From: Vreelandella venusta
GTDB lineage: Bacteria; Pseudomonadota; Gammaproteobacteria; Pseudomonadales; Halomonadaceae
Direction: 5' to 3'
Length of the DNA stretch: 36,490 bases
NCBI RefSeq assembly: GCF_007989605.1
Contig: NZ_BJUL01000026.1
Coordinates: 1-36,490 of the forward strand
Positions 1 to 10,551 of this stretch are shown in pieces. Both the position numbers and the translations under genes were made by a program. The first letter of the stretch is position 1; every line of letters begins with the position of its first letter. The notes beneath the pieces were generated by a model. It was not told the origin of the DNA. It did no database searches and saw only the letters and a list, made by a program, of their open reading frames with translations.

Positions 1-1
1 C

Positions 2-400
2 CTGACGCTGATTAACAACGCTGCCTACGTGGACTTGGTTCAGGGGGGCGAAATCGATATCGCCATTTCACCTCAGCAAGCGACCATCGGCAGCCTGCTT
101 ACCCACGTCCGCCGGGGCGATATTGTCAATGTACACTCACTGCGCCGTGGTGCTGCGGAAGCCATCGAGGCGATCGCCCACGGTGATAAGCAGTCGTCCA
201 AAGTGGTCGGCCGCACCATTGCTGAGATCAATCTGCCTGAAGGCACCACCATTGGTGCCATTGTGCGAGGCAAAGAGGTCATGATCGGCCATGGGGATGT
301 GATGGTAGAGAGCGGCGATCACGTCATTCTGTTCGTGATTGATAAGCGGCGAATTCGTGATGTAGAGCGGCTATTCCAAGTGGGATTAACGTTCTTTTAA
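2..400 (+). CDS. trkA: Trk potassium uptake regulatory protein TrkA, 3' part
   Basis: This is the C-terminal part of TrkA, the cytoplasmic NAD(H)-binding subunit that gates the TrkH/TrkG potassium channel. The frame is open from base 2, so the gene starts upstream of the window; a GTG at 29 is internal. The visible 133 residues contain the TrkA signature around the motif [11 protein letters not shown], then HVRRGD and SLRRGAAEA, followed by a complete RCK C-terminal (TrkA_C) domain that ends in a short hydrophobic tail (GLTFF). TrkA has two N/C repeats; what is seen is the end of the second RCK-N domain and the second RCK-C domain. Potassium uptake matters for osmoadaptation in halophiles. 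No clear terminator separates it from the convergent anti-sigma gene 56 bases further on. Confidence 0.93.
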   Translation: MTLINNAAYVDLVQGGEIDIAISPQQATIGSLLTHVRRGDIVNVHSLRRGAAEAIEAIAHGDKQSSKVVGRTIAEINLPEGTTIGAIVRGKEVMIGHGDVMVESGDHVILFVIDKRRIRDVERLFQVGLTFF

Positions 401-456
401 GCCACTCGGAACTCGCCTGTGATGTCGTTAGCATCCATCGTTAACAACGCTATGCG

Positions 457-1179
457 TTAAATCTCCACCGCGCGACCAATAAACTCAATTGGTCCCGTTG
501 GTAAGCCGGTGGGTGAACCGGTGTCATCTTCTAGGGTGAGTTCAAAGAGCTGGTTATTCTCAAGCGGCGGTAACTGGTCTAAACGCAGACGCAGCGGTTG
601 CCCTGGCTCTACTAGGCCAAGTGAAACCGGCGCTTGCCAATCATCCGCCTTGGTCCAGAACTCCAGTGCTTTGCCTTCGGGCACATCAAAAACGCCCAGC
701 GGGATCAGTTGAATCTCTTGGCGGCTGGCGGCCTGCACGACCCACCCTGCTGATTGAGTCTGCGGCGCTAACAGCACCACCATATATTCCGGCGTTGTTG
801 GTGCCGTGGAGACATTGGTCAATATCACCCCCATAGTCACCGCGGCAGCCAAACCAAGGCCGGTAGCGGCGCGCCAAAATGGTAGGCTGTGCACCAAGCG
901 GCGTGGCGTTGGTGCCACTCTTGGAGCACGCGCTGATCTTTTCGACGCGGCGTGCATGCTGCGCTCTATGCGCGGCCATAAATAATCTGATGGGGTAACA
1001 GGATCAACGATCGCGGTGTAGGGGAAAAACTGCTCTTCCCAGTCAGCCACGATGGTTTGTAATTCTGGATCATTGGCCAAACGTGCCTCAAAGGCTTCTC
1101 GCTCAGCGATGGGTAACGAACCTAGCACGTACTCCCCTGCAAGTGCATACAGGTCATCGTTTTCGTTTGAACGTGTCAT
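457..1179 (-). CDS. RskA-type membrane anti-sigma factor
   Basis: Probable anti-sigma factor that holds the ECF sigma factor encoded immediately upstream at the inner membrane. The 240-residue protein has a soluble N-terminal half with the pattern LAGEYVLGSL typical of RskA-type anti-sigma domains, a proline/arginine-rich linker, one membrane segment at about residues 102-122, and a C-terminal extracytoplasmic RskA domain (residues about 140-235). No HxxxCxxC zinc motif is present, which fits RskA rather than the ZAS class. The ATG at 1179 overlaps the sigma stop codon as ATGA, so the pair is translationally coupled; an in-frame GTG at 1188 is a less likely start. Family assignment is from motif recognition; the inducing signal is unknown. 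Confidence 0.86.
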   Translation of the reverse strand: MTRSNENDDLYALAGEYVLGSLPIAEREAFEARLANDPELQTIVADWEEQFFPYTAIVDPVTPSDYLWPRIERSMHAASKRSARAPRVAPTPRRLVHSLPFWRAATGLGLAAAVTMGVILTNVSTAPTTPEYMVVLLAPQTQSAGWVVQAASRQEIQLIPLGVFDVPEGKALEFWTKADDWQAPVSLGLVEPGQPLRLRLDQLPPLENNQLFELTLEDDTGSPTGLPTGPIEFIGRAVEI

Positions 1180-1757
1180 GACATACACTCCCGCAGGCGA
1201 AGTAAACTTCGCTTAATCCAGGCTTTGACAGTGCCTAGCGGCGCGCCAGTGTGTGCAGCAATCTCGGCATGACTTAACCCATCCACGTAGGCATGTAGCA
1301 CACAGTTGCGGCGCTCGGTTTCCAATTGCTGCAAGCACTCATCCATCTGTTGGCCAGTCTGCCAGTCAAAGGCCTCCGCCGTTGTCGATAATGACTGTTG
1401 GTAGGTATCATCATCGGCTAGCTCGCCTGGGTCGTCGATATCCACCCTGATTTCTCGGTCGCGCTGGCGAATAGCGTTTAAGGCTAAGTGGCGGGCAATA
1501 CTGAATATCCAGGTGCGGGCAGAGCCCCGCTCGGGGTCGAAACTATCGGCACGCTGCCAGATGTTCAGGCAGGCATCGTGGACAATGTCCTCAGCCATAC
1601 CGCGGTCTTTCACAATGCGCATGACAACGCCAAGCAGTCTGGCACCCTCTTGACGATAAAGTTGGTGTAGCGCCGCTTGCTCGCCACGCGCGCAGCGGGC
1701 AAGCGCATCAGCATAATCAAAGTCGTTAGCTATCGTAGACACGCCTATATCAGACAC
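1176..1757 (-). CDS. RNA polymerase ECF sigma factor (SigK/RpoE-like)
   Basis: Extracytoplasmic-function sigma factor of 193 residues. Region 2 (about residues 22-98) contains the core-binding and -10 recognition helices with AEDIVHDAC and RTWIFSIARH; region 4 (about 138-190) has the helix-turn-helix HAEIAAHTGAPLGTVKAW that reads the -35 element. The start is GTG at 1757, preceded by AGGGAG seven bases upstream; an out-of-frame ATG overlaps it as ATGTG. The gene is coupled to an RskA-type anti-sigma factor, so its activity is probably released by a periplasmic or envelope signal. The DUF3455 gene 200 bases away on the same strand is a candidate target. No extra C-terminal SnoaL or other domain is present. 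Confidence 0.92.
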   Translation of the reverse strand: MSDIGVSTIANDFDYADALARCARGEQAALHQLYRQEGARLLGVVMRIVKDRGMAEDIVHDACLNIWQRADSFDPERGSARTWIFSIARHLALNAIRQRDREIRVDIDDPGELADDDTYQQSLSTTAEAFDWQTGQQMDECLQQLETERRNCVLHAYVDGLSHAEIAAHTGAPLGTVKAWIKRSLLRLRECMS

Positions 1758-1853
1758 ATGCTAGCTCCCTGGTGACACGCCGATACAGTCGTCGATACTA
1801 TTCACAAATACTATCGCCAATACTGTTATCGCCGCTCTTTTGGCTAGCATAGC

Positions 1854-1884
1854 GGCTAGAGACTCGCGAGACGAGCCTCTAGCC
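1854..1884. repeat. Inverted repeat between DUF3455 gene and ECF sigma gene
   Basis: GGCTAGAG at 1854-1861 is the exact reverse complement of CTCTAGCC at 1877-1884; the intervening loop carries its own palindrome CTCGCGAG (1863-1870). No T-run follows on either strand, so it is not a standard Rho-independent terminator. It lies about 100 bases upstream of the sigma start and could be a weak terminator of the DUF3455 transcript or an operator; the sequence does not decide. Confidence 0.45.
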
Positions 1885-1956
1885 TTACTTAGATGTGTTT
1901 CTTGAGCAAAACATTGCTTAGCAAAAGTGTTACTTACCACTTAGCAATAAAAGGAC

Positions 1957-2481
1957 TTAGTTAGCTGTCCAGAAAATATAATCTGCCTGGTAGGTGACGA
2001 CTGCGGTGGCACCGTCATGGCCATCATCGCAAGCCACATCGGGTGCGACACCACCTTGAGTGTTCAGGCGTTGAATGTAGCTAACGCCAGTCATTGCGCC
2101 CTCACCTTCCGCAGGATTGGCTTCAACGAGCTGCAACGGAATATTGCCATCACCATTCGCGGCAGTTGCCAACTGAGTGCCGGTCACTTTGGAGCCATCC
2201 AACGCTTCCCAAGTAGCAGGCGGTCCATAGTAGCTGCCAACTTGAGCACCATCACTGTCGTTCAGCGCCGCGTGAGGGCCTTTGAATACCCAGCCCATAG
2301 TGCCGTCGTCTTTGGCTTCGCACATGTAGGTAATCGCACCCACACCGACTGTTTCCAGAGCGACGGTATTGCCATCGGGCACTTGAACGTCGGCAGGCGT
2401 CATATCTGCCAGCGCAACGTGACTGAAGGATGCAATCAAGGTAGCGGCGAGTGCTGCACGCGTAAGAGGTTGGATAGTCAT
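1957..2481 (-). CDS. Secreted DUF3455 domain protein
   Basis: Exported protein of the DUF3455 family, whose biochemical function is not known to me. The start at 2481 is chosen because AAGGAG sits six bases before the ATG; a longer in-frame start at 2511 lacks this. The 174-residue product has a signal peptide (cleavage expected after ALA at residues 23-25) and a mature domain with the family pattern: GVGAITYMC, WVFKGPHAALND, GSYYGPPATWEALDGSKV and a late ACDDG. Two cysteines in these positions may form a disulfide. Genes of this family are often near ECF sigma/RskA pairs, as here, so envelope-stress control is a reasonable inference but is not shown. Confidence 0.85.
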   Translation of the reverse strand: MTIQPLTRAALAATLIASFSHVALADMTPADVQVPDGNTVALETVGVGAITYMCEAKDDGTMGWVFKGPHAALNDSDGAQVGSYYGPPATWEALDGSKVTGTQLATAANGDGNIPLQLVEANPAEGEGAMTGVSYIQRLNTQGGVAPDVACDDGHDGATAVVTYQADYIFWTAN

Positions 2482-2533
2482 TTCAGTCTCCTTGGGTTTT
2501 GTATCAACCACTGCAAAGTGTGGCTGTATAGGG

Positions 2534-2561
2534 GATACACGCGAGAAGACGTTTTGGATGC
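2534..2561 (-). promoter_or_regulatory. Possible ECF-type promoter for the DUF3455 gene
   Basis: Read on the minus strand, GCATCC (2561-2556) is followed about 14-16 bases later by CGTGTATC (2541-2534), then 50 bases of leader to the DUF3455 start. This resembles the bipartite CATCC / CGTAT style of ECF promoters, but I found no matching copy upstream of the sigma gene itself. It is a weak, unverified candidate. Confidence 0.25.
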
Positions 2562-2585
2562 ACTCTTTTTAGAAAATAATTAAGA

Positions 2586-2617
2586 AAAAAGCGCCTAAAA
2601 AATTTGAGGCGCTTTTT
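2586..2617 (-). terminator. Rho-independent terminator after the minus-strand malK copy
   Basis: AAAAAGCGCCT (2586-2596) pairs with AGGCGCTTTTT (2607-2617) around an A/T-rich loop. On the minus strand the stem is followed by a run of T, 24 bases after the malK stop codon. The flanking A and T runs would allow it to act in both directions. It insulates the DUF3455 gene from the upstream sugar operon. Confidence 0.88.
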
Positions 2618-2640
2618 ATGTATATAAATCAGTTAATTAA

Positions 2641-3756
2641 TTATTGGCTAACACCATCCACTGCAACCTGTCGGGGGCAGGCATTGCCATTCTGATCAAA
2701 CAGGTGGCAATGCTGGCCTGCAAGCCCCAAACGCACCGCTTGGCCCTCTTGTAGGTAGGTCAAACCATCCAAACGCTGGGTAAGTGGGGCATCGATGCCT
2801 GCTACCTGCCAATGCGCCAGCGTTTCGTAACCCAGCTTTTCCGCCACCATTAAGGTCGCACTCAGCGTGGCTTCTGCCTGTTCGGCTGCGACAAAATCTT
2901 CTGCCCGCAGCCCAAGCGTTGCGCTATCCCCTGACTGAAGGTGCTTGCCATTGACTGCTACTGTCAGCGTGTCGCCGCTATGCAGGCGCACGACTGTTTG
3001 ACGCTCGCCTGGGTCTACCACCGTAACGGGAAAGGTATTAATCCGTGGCGAGCCGATGAACTCGGCCACCTCAAGGGTTTTAGGGAAATGATAGAGCGAA
3101 AGCGGCGCGCCGACCTGGGCGATACGGCCACGGGAAAGCAGCACAATTCGGTCAGCCAGCGTCATCGCTTCCACTTGATCGTGAGTCACGTAAATCATGG
3201 TGGCGTTCAAGCGCTTATGCAGCGCCGCAATTTGCACCCGCATATCCACCCGCAGCGCAGCATCCAGGTTAGAGAGCGGCTCATCGAACAAAAAAACCGC
3301 GGGCTCTTTTACCAAGGTACGGCCAATCGCTACCCGCTGACGCTGGCCACCGGAAAGATCTTTAGGTTTGCGTTCCAGCAGTTCAGTCAAGTGCAACATG
3401 TCAGCGGCATGCTGAACGCGACGACGAATCTCGGCTTTATCAGTGCGCGCCAGCTTTAAGCCAAAGGCCATGTTTTCCGCCACGCTCATATGCGGGTAAA
3501 GCGCATAGGATTGGAACACCATGCCGATATCCCGCTCCTGGGGTGGAATCTCATTGATTCGCTGACCATCAAGCTGCATATCGCCTTCGGTGATATCTTC
3601 CAAGCCAGCGATCATGCGCAACAGGGTGGATTTTCCACAGCCAGAGGGGCCAACGAAGACCACAAACTCGCCATCTTCGATCGTAAGATCGATATCCCGG
3701 GAAATTTCCACACCGTCAAAGGATTTACCAATACCGCTAAGCGTTAAACGTCCCAT
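2641..3756 (-). CDS. malK: ABC transporter ATP-binding protein, MalK/UgpC family (second copy)
   Basis: Cytoplasmic ATPase of a sugar ABC importer, 371 residues from the ATG at 3756, which is preceded by GAGGAGG. Walker A GPSGCGKS is at residues 36-43, the signature LSGGQ at 134-138, Walker B ending FLFDE near 159, and the switch histidine in THDQ at 192. The C-terminal third is the MalK-type OB/TOBE regulatory domain. Its 5' end overlaps the 3' end of the alpha-glucosidase gene by 13 bases, so the two are one operon. No permease or binding-protein gene accompanies it; the nearest are in the plus-strand operon from 10603, which has its own ATPase. It may energise the same permeases under other conditions. 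MalK proteins of this class can also serve unrelated permeases, so the partner is inferred. Confidence 0.93.
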   Translation of the reverse strand: MGRLTLSGIGKSFDGVEISRDIDLTIEDGEFVVFVGPSGCGKSTLLRMIAGLEDITEGDMQLDGQRINEIPPQERDIGMVFQSYALYPHMSVAENMAFGLKLARTDKAEIRRRVQHAADMLHLTELLERKPKDLSGGQRQRVAIGRTLVKEPAVFLFDEPLSNLDAALRVDMRVQIAALHKRLNATMIYVTHDQVEAMTLADRIVLLSRGRIAQVGAPLSLYHFPKTLEVAEFIGSPRINTFPVTVVDPGERQTVVRLHSGDTLTVAVNGKHLQSGDSATLGLRAEDFVAAEQAEATLSATLMVAEKLGYETLAHWQVAGIDAPLTQRLDGLTYLQEGQAVRLGLAGQHCHLFDQNGNACPRQVAVDGVSQ

Positions 3757-5438
3757 GGTGCATCCTCCTCGGACGGTGGGCAGCAGGCAATCGCCACGCC
3801 GTAAGGTGGTAGCCGTAGTTGCCCATCCTGCCACTCGCCGTTTAGCCAAGCAGGCGAACCCTTCAGTGATTCAGCGCTTTTAGGCGCCCCGCGAGTGACG
3901 GTTTGGTCGCTAAAATTCAGCGCAATCAGCAGGCGTGTGTGTTGATAGGTGCGCTCTAAACAGAGCACCTCATCATGCACGGCGTGATAGCGCACTTCGC
4001 CTTTGACTAACGCTGGCTGGGTGCGGCGAAACGCTAAAAACTCACGGTAGGCATTGAGCAACGAACCGGCATCGTTATCTTGCTGATCAACGGCAAGGCT
4101 GGCGTGCGAATCGGGTACTGGCAGCCAGGGAGTGACATCACTAAAGCCAGCGTGTCGCGCGTCGGCTTGCCAAGGGTGTGGCGTTCGGCAACCATCGCGA
4201 CCTTTATAGGCAGGCCAAAAGGTGATGCCCGCCGGGTCCACCAACTGCTCAAACGCCAGTTCGGCTTCTGGCAAGCCAAGTTCTTCACCTTGGTAAAGGC
4301 ACACACTACCCCGCTGGGTAAGCAAAAACACCATAAAAAGCCGCAGCTTATCCAACTGCCCTTCAGCCTGCCAGCGGGTGGCAAGGCGGGTGACATCGTG
4401 ATTCCCCAGCGCCCAACAGGGCCAGCCATCGCCAATCCGCGCCTCCATTTCGGTAAGCGTTTTATGCAAATAACCAGGGTCGGCTTTGTCGGTCAGCAGG
4501 TTAAAGGAGTAGCACATGTGCAGGCGATTGCCGCCTTGGGAGTATTCCGCCATCACGCCCAGGGCGTCATCGTCACCAACTTCTCCGACGCTCGTCGAGC
4601 CTGGGTACTCATCGAGCAGGCCACGCAGGCGCTCTAAAAACAGCAGATTTTCCGGCTGGGTTTTATCGTGCTGGTGCAGCTGGTAGCCATAGGGGTTGTC
4701 CGGGCGAACACCTAAAAAGCTTTCGGTTACTGCTGCACGCGGAGGGTTATCGTTAAGCTCGCCATGGGTGCAGAAGTTCACCGCATCAAGACGGAAGCCG
4801 TCGACGCCACGCTCCAGCCAAAAGCGCGCTTCTTCCAGAATGGCATCCACCACAGCGGGTGTGCGGAAATTGAGATCCGGCTGGCTGGCCAGGAAGTTAT
4901 GCAGATAGTACTGGCAACGGCGCGTATCCCACTGCCAGGCGCTACCACCAAACACCGACTGCCAGTTGGTCGGTGGCGCACCATCAGGCTTGGGGTCGGC
5001 CCAGACATACCAGTCTGCTTTCGGGTTATCACGACTTTTACGGCTCTCTTCAAACCAGGCGTGCTGATCAGAGGTATGTGACATTACCTGATCAATCGTC
5101 ACCTTCAGCCCTCTGGCATGGGCGGCTTCAACCAGGCGATCGAAATCTTCCAGGGCGCCAAACATCGGGTCAACACCACGGTAATCGCTAATATCGTAGC
5201 CGAAGTCTTTCATTGGCGAGGTAAAAAACGGCGACAGCCAAATGGCATCTACGTTTAGCGAGGCAATGTAATCAAGCTTATCGATCACCCCTTTTAAGTC
5301 ACCAATCCCATCGCGCTGGCCGCCCTTTGCGTCGCCATCCATAAAGCTGCGCGGGTAAATTTGGTAAATCACTGCGCCGCGCCACCAGTCAGCGCCTTGG
5401 CTGCCAACGTAGTGGGAAGTAGAAGATGCCTGCATCAT
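3744..5438 (-). CDS. aglA: Alpha-glucosidase, GH13 (second copy)
   Basis: Intracellular retaining alpha-glucosidase of the GH13_23 type, expected to hydrolyse short alpha-glucosides such as maltose, sucrose or related disaccharides. The 564-residue protein has no signal peptide. N-terminal [12 protein letters not shown] starts the (beta/alpha)8 barrel; the catalytic nucleophile is Asp218 in GFRLDAV, the acid/base Glu286 in SVGEVGDDD and the third carboxylate Asp348 in LGNHDV. The start at 5438 follows AAGGAC; an upstream in-frame ATG at 5489 has no such site. It differs from the plus-strand copy by an extra segment after the first strand (AKGGQRDG) and a longer N terminus. It forms an operon with the overlapping ATPase gene and lies downstream of malT. 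Paralogous to 13755-15371. Confidence 0.93.
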   Translation of the reverse strand: MMQASSTSHYVGSQGADWWRGAVIYQIYPRSFMDGDAKGGQRDGIGDLKGVIDKLDYIASLNVDAIWLSPFFTSPMKDFGYDISDYRGVDPMFGALEDFDRLVEAAHARGLKVTIDQVMSHTSDQHAWFEESRKSRDNPKADWYVWADPKPDGAPPTNWQSVFGGSAWQWDTRRCQYYLHNFLASQPDLNFRTPAVVDAILEEARFWLERGVDGFRLDAVNFCTHGELNDNPPRAAVTESFLGVRPDNPYGYQLHQHDKTQPENLLFLERLRGLLDEYPGSTSVGEVGDDDALGVMAEYSQGGNRLHMCYSFNLLTDKADPGYLHKTLTEMEARIGDGWPCWALGNHDVTRLATRWQAEGQLDKLRLFMVFLLTQRGSVCLYQGEELGLPEAELAFEQLVDPAGITFWPAYKGRDGCRTPHPWQADARHAGFSDVTPWLPVPDSHASLAVDQQDNDAGSLLNAYREFLAFRRTQPALVKGEVRYHAVHDEVLCLERTYQHTRLLIALNFSDQTVTRGAPKSAESLKGSPAWLNGEWQDGQLRLPPYGVAIACCPPSEEDAPWDV

Positions 5439-5496
5439 TATATTGTCCTTATCATTACCTGTTGATTGGCATGATGCAGCGTTGATCAAAAGATAA

Positions 5497-5506
5497 AATC
5501 CTCCCC
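5497..5506 (-). promoter_or_regulatory. Candidate MalT box upstream of the second alpha-glucosidase
   Basis: On the minus strand the sequence reads GGGGAGGATT, matching the first eight positions of the enterobacterial MalT box GGGGA(T/G)GAGG. It lies 59 bases upstream of the alpha-glucosidase start, within the short gap after the malT stop. MalT normally needs several boxes; only this one is clear here, so the site is plausible rather than established. Confidence 0.45.
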
Positions 5507-5530
5507 TAGAGGTAGCAGTGGGCGTAGGTA

Positions 5531-5553
5531 TTAGGAGTAGATGTTAGGAGTAG
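5531..5553. repeat. Short tandem repeat between malT and aglA
   Basis: A 13-base unit beginning TTAGGAGTAGATG occurs once in full and is followed by ten bases of a second copy. It lies in the 152-base gap between the malT stop and the alpha-glucosidase start. It is one of several 13-16 bp tandem duplications in intergenic DNA of this window. Confidence 0.55.
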
Positions 5554-5590
5554 CCGCCACCGCCGCTCATAAGCACTGTTTACTCTCCTC

Positions 5591-8296
5591 TTATTCTCCT
5601 TGAATATGCGCCAATAATTGCCCCGCCAGCGCAATGGCTTCATCACGCCGCCGAATATTCTGTTTTTGATAAAGGCTGCGGATATGCGTTTTGATGGTGG
5701 TCGGCGCCACCGATAGCTGTTCAGCGATCTGCTCATTAGAGAGCCCAGCATGAATCAGCCCCAAGATTTGCCACTCTCGGCGAGTGAGTGGCGATGTGCG
5801 GATAAGTTCAGGCACATCGGGCCGTGCCACAATGTTGGCAATGACTGTCTCGTCCAGCATCAAGCGCCGGGCGCTGCCAAAATCTTTTTGGCGACCAGCT
5901 AAGGTCAACAACCGTTCCGCGCGAGCCTGTTCAAGGGGGGCTAAGCTGTTACTTGCTAATAGCGTCGACAGCAGCTCCCCCAGTGGTTTGCCTAAGCGTA
6001 AAAAGCTGCCTACCAATGCAGTGCGGGAAGCTAAACGGAGTGCCTGCTGCATATGGCTACTTGCATGGGCGGTTTTCCCCTGATGCCAAGCCACCGCCGC
6101 TAAGCACAGCTGGTTGCGATTCGCGTCAGTCACTAACCCCAATCGCTGGGTGTGGGCTTCAAGGGCATCCAGCAGTTCGCGGGCCTCTTCATAGCGCCCC
6201 AAGAGTGTTAATGCACGGGCATGATTACGTACGTTGCACTGGGAAAAGTGATTGGTGGCATGCTCGGTAAGTGGTTCTGGCGCTTCTTGGCGCCAACGCT
6301 CAACCGCATCCATATCGTGTGTCGATTGCCACCACGCCAACAGCGTTGCATGGGCATTGGCTACCCAATCAATGTGGTAATCCCCTTCTGAGAGAATTTT
6401 ACGCAGCCTACGAATGTGGTCGGCACACTGCGCTTGATCTCCCCGGCTCTGGGCGATTTTAGCGAGCTGAATATGGCACTGTAGCGTCCAGCGCTCACCT
6501 TGATTGTCTAACACCGCAATACCTTTCAACGCAGCCTGCTCGGCTTCGTCTAAGCGATGCCACTCCCAAAGCACCTGGCTGCGAATGCGGTACAAAAACT
6601 CCGCAACCGGTAAATGTTCAAGTTCGGCGCGCTCTAGATGGGCAAAGGCGCGCTCTTGAATATCGTAGGCGGCCTGCAAGCGTCCCTGAGCCACCAGGGT
6701 TTCAGACTGATGACAGTATGACCACAGCAGCAGCTGATGATCGTTGCGCTGACGAGCTTGACGCTCTACTTCGCTAACGCGCTGAAGCGACTCTTCCAGA
6801 TAGCCCAGAACAAAGCGTGCTTCACTAAGAATAGCGGTGGCGGTCAGTGGTGTTGACGCCAGATAGCGAGCAGGCGCCGCAAGCGCTTGCTCAGCCAGTG
6901 GCGCTGCGCGCTCAGCATCACCATGGTTAATCGCCAATTGGGCACGCAACGTGGCAAATTCGGCGCTCAATGCCTGCCATTCGGGCTCATCCAGCTGCGC
7001 CTCTATCCATCCGATCACTCGTGCCGTGATATCAAACTGAAATTGCCCATGGGATACCCAGCCATAGAGCAGCGCATGCTCCGGACGTTTTGAAAGTCGC
7101 GGTTCGCCCAACAGTGCAAAGCCTTGCGCTAATAACGCATAAGCTCCACTGGCTAGTAATGCAGGGCCCTGCGCGGTCAGCAAGCTAGCAACATCCTCTG
7201 GCTCCTCGGCTAAGATTGCCTGTCGTAGCGCCATGATCGGATCATTTAGCGCTAACCACGCCCGGCTTGCCCGCTGATGCAACCTTCGTTGGGTGGCTAA
7301 ATCAAGCTCGTGGCGGCGGTGGCGAAGATACTCGCCAAACAGCCGCTGAAAGCGGAACCACTGGCTATGCGGGTCGGGCCGTTCAATAAAGAGTCCTGCT
7401 TGCTCAAACGCTTCCAAGCGCTGGGTTAGCCGCTCCCCTTCCAACAGGCGCGCCATTAGCTCGGGCGAAAAGCGCTCTAACACCCCCAACTGAAGCATCA
7501 GCTCGCGCTCTTCGGCAGGCAGAGCGGCAGCGAGCAGTTCATCAAACCAAGCGACAAAATCAGGGTGCGCACCGCTTAAGCGCTCTACCAGCGCATCAAA
7601 TCCCGCACGCGTAGTGGTTCGCTCAACCAGCCAGTTAAGCGCTACAATCCAGCCACCGCTTCGACGCAAGGCGCGTTCAAGGCTTACCCGGGTGGGCGAA
7701 AAACTTAGCTGTTCGGCACACAAGGTGTGTGCTTCTTCGCTGTCAAAGGCCAAGCCATGAAGGTCGATCTCTTCAAGCTCCCCTCTCAATCGCAAACTCG
7801 CCAAACCAAGCGCGGGTCGCGAGCGGCTCGCCAGTGTCAAAGTCAACCAAGGCGGCTGATGACGCAGCCAGTGAGCGACACCCGCCAAAATATCGGGATG
7901 GGTTACGTGTTCAAATTCATCGACGACGAAACGACACGGGGAACGTTGCTCGGGTAACTCTCCCAACCAGCGCTCAAGCTGCTCAATGCAGTCAGCATTG
8001 TCAGCCATGGATGAAAGCACACCGGTATCATCGAATAGTTTATTCAACGCTGCCCGCCAGTAGGTTAGAAAGCGTGCTGGCTGGTTATCACGTTGATCCA
8101 ATCGTAGCCAAGCGGCCTCCTGCTCCAGCGCGGGCAATCGTTCGGCCAGCAGTGTCGTTTTGCCATAACCCGAGGGCGCTGCCAGCACCAGCAGGCGGGT
8201 GCGCTCGTTTAAGGCGAAATGATCATTTAGACGTGGCCGGGCCACTACACTAAGCGGCAACGGCGGTGCCTTTAGCTTTTCTTGGAGTAACGACAT
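5591..8296 (-). CDS. malT: MalT-type ATP-dependent LuxR-family transcriptional activator
   Basis: STAND-class activator of maltose/alpha-glucoside genes, 901 residues, the same length as Escherichia coli MalT. The N-terminal NTPase domain carries Walker A PSGYGKTT (residues 41-48) and the Walker-B-like FVVDEFEH; a winged-helix/helical region follows, then a long TPR-like sensor domain (about 440-800) with ATLRAQLAINHGD, and a C-terminal LuxR helix-turn-helix (about 830-890) with TSPLTRREWQ, SNEQIAEQL and TTIKTHIRSLYQK, very close to MalT. MalT of enterobacteria is switched on by maltotriose plus ATP and is held inactive by idle MalK. The gene lies between the porin and the second glucosidase, all on the minus strand, with a GGGAGG ribosome site before ATG. 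Local binding sites are sparse, so its regulon is uncertain. Confidence 0.93.
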   Translation of the reverse strand: MSLLQEKLKAPPLPLSVVARPRLNDHFALNERTRLLVLAAPSGYGKTTLLAERLPALEQEAAWLRLDQRDNQPARFLTYWRAALNKLFDDTGVLSSMADNADCIEQLERWLGELPEQRSPCRFVVDEFEHVTHPDILAGVAHWLRHQPPWLTLTLASRSRPALGLASLRLRGELEEIDLHGLAFDSEEAHTLCAEQLSFSPTRVSLERALRRSGGWIVALNWLVERTTTRAGFDALVERLSGAHPDFVAWFDELLAAALPAEERELMLQLGVLERFSPELMARLLEGERLTQRLEAFEQAGLFIERPDPHSQWFRFQRLFGEYLRHRRHELDLATQRRLHQRASRAWLALNDPIMALRQAILAEEPEDVASLLTAQGPALLASGAYALLAQGFALLGEPRLSKRPEHALLYGWVSHGQFQFDITARVIGWIEAQLDEPEWQALSAEFATLRAQLAINHGDAERAAPLAEQALAAPARYLASTPLTATAILSEARFVLGYLEESLQRVSEVERQARQRNDHQLLLWSYCHQSETLVAQGRLQAAYDIQERAFAHLERAELEHLPVAEFLYRIRSQVLWEWHRLDEAEQAALKGIAVLDNQGERWTLQCHIQLAKIAQSRGDQAQCADHIRRLRKILSEGDYHIDWVANAHATLLAWWQSTHDMDAVERWRQEAPEPLTEHATNHFSQCNVRNHARALTLLGRYEEARELLDALEAHTQRLGLVTDANRNQLCLAAVAWHQGKTAHASSHMQQALRLASRTALVGSFLRLGKPLGELLSTLLASNSLAPLEQARAERLLTLAGRQKDFGSARRLMLDETVIANIVARPDVPELIRTSPLTRREWQILGLIHAGLSNEQIAEQLSVAPTTIKTHIRSLYQKQNIRRRDEAIALAGQLLAHIQGE

Positions 8297-8334
8297 CAGC
8301 GCCTCCCGATATCAGTGCTTTTACCTAACAAAAA

Positions 8335-8354
8335 GCCCGCGACACGTCGCGGGC
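8335..8354 (-). terminator. Rho-independent terminator of the porin gene
   Basis: GCCCGCGAC (8335-8343) pairs perfectly with GTCGCGGGC (8346-8354); on the minus strand the stem is followed by TTTTTG. It lies between the porin stop and the malT start, so the porin is probably a separate transcript from malT. Confidence 0.88.
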
Positions 8355-8402
8355 AATCAGCATTGGAGAAACAGTTTTCGCTAGCGAGCAGCGGCTTACG
8401 CT

Positions 8403-10010
<1,608 letters not shown>

Positions 10011-10053
10011 TTAAATCCATATCCTTAAAACCCATACTCTTAAAAGCGGTATT

Positions 10054-10083
10054 GCTAAGAGCTGCCTTGCTAAGAGCTGCCTT
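10054..10083. repeat. 15-bp tandem duplication in the porin leader region
   Basis: GCTAAGAGCTGCCTT occurs twice back to back (10054-10068 and 10069-10083), followed by a partial third copy starting CCTAA. It lies about 80-105 bases upstream of the porin start codon, within an A/T-rich quasi-repeat. Confidence 0.8.
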
Positions 10084-10525
10084 CCTAACAACTATGCTTT
10101 AAAAAAGAGTTTTAAAAATTGCTTTAAAAACTTGGCTTTAAATCTTTTATTTTTGAAATTTTGTTGAAAACGTAAGTTTCTGATGCTTTTGCTTTAAGCC
10201 TTTCTTCGAGCCAAAGACACCCGTCTGTCGCTTTACTGCACGGATAGCCCACGTTCATCAACACGCCCAACGACTCTCCCGCTGAGTGGCGCTAAACGCT
10301 GTTCTGCGAACCAAAATCAGCAGATTACGTTGCAAAGCAACTACGTTTTATCCCGTCAACTAACGGTAAAAACAACTTAATCGATTAAGAGATAGTAAAC
10401 CAACAAGAAATCACTAATTATCGACTAATGTCTAAACTGTTTTTTAGATTAGAAAAAATCAATTCAACCGCATTAGACAAAAGTCGCTATTGAACTTGTC
10501 ATGACGAGACGGCTAACTGGCACCT

Positions 10526-10543
10526 TACTTAATCGTTTAAGTA
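10526..10543. promoter_or_regulatory. Palindromic operator candidate upstream of the ABC operon
   Basis: TACTTAATCGTTTAAGTA: TACTTAA and TTAAGTA are exact inverted repeats around TCGT, with a central CG as in LacI-family operators. It ends 59 bases before the binding-protein start. The LacI-type regulator encoded at the end of the operon is the natural candidate to bind it. Confidence 0.5.
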
Positions 10544-10551
10544 GGCGCTGC

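Noticed and set aside
1854..1884. Standard terminator for the DUF3455 transcript
   Set aside because: Stem is strong but no T-run follows on either strand.
2017..2583. Long plus-strand frame opposite the DUF3455 gene (188 codons)
   Set aside because: It is antisense to a gene with signal peptide, ribosome site and family motifs; its own translation shows no domain-like pattern.
4080..4637. 185-codon plus-strand frame inside the minus-strand alpha-glucosidase
   Set aside because: It is a mirror frame of a GH13 enzyme with intact catalytic motifs; no family resemblance.
7729..8253. 174-codon plus-strand frame opposite malT
   Set aside because: Antisense to the NTPase domain of MalT; low-complexity basic translation.
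10490..10519. Sigma-70 promoter TTGAAC with a -10 near 10514 for the importer operon
   Set aside because: The -10 candidate is too poor to support a call.
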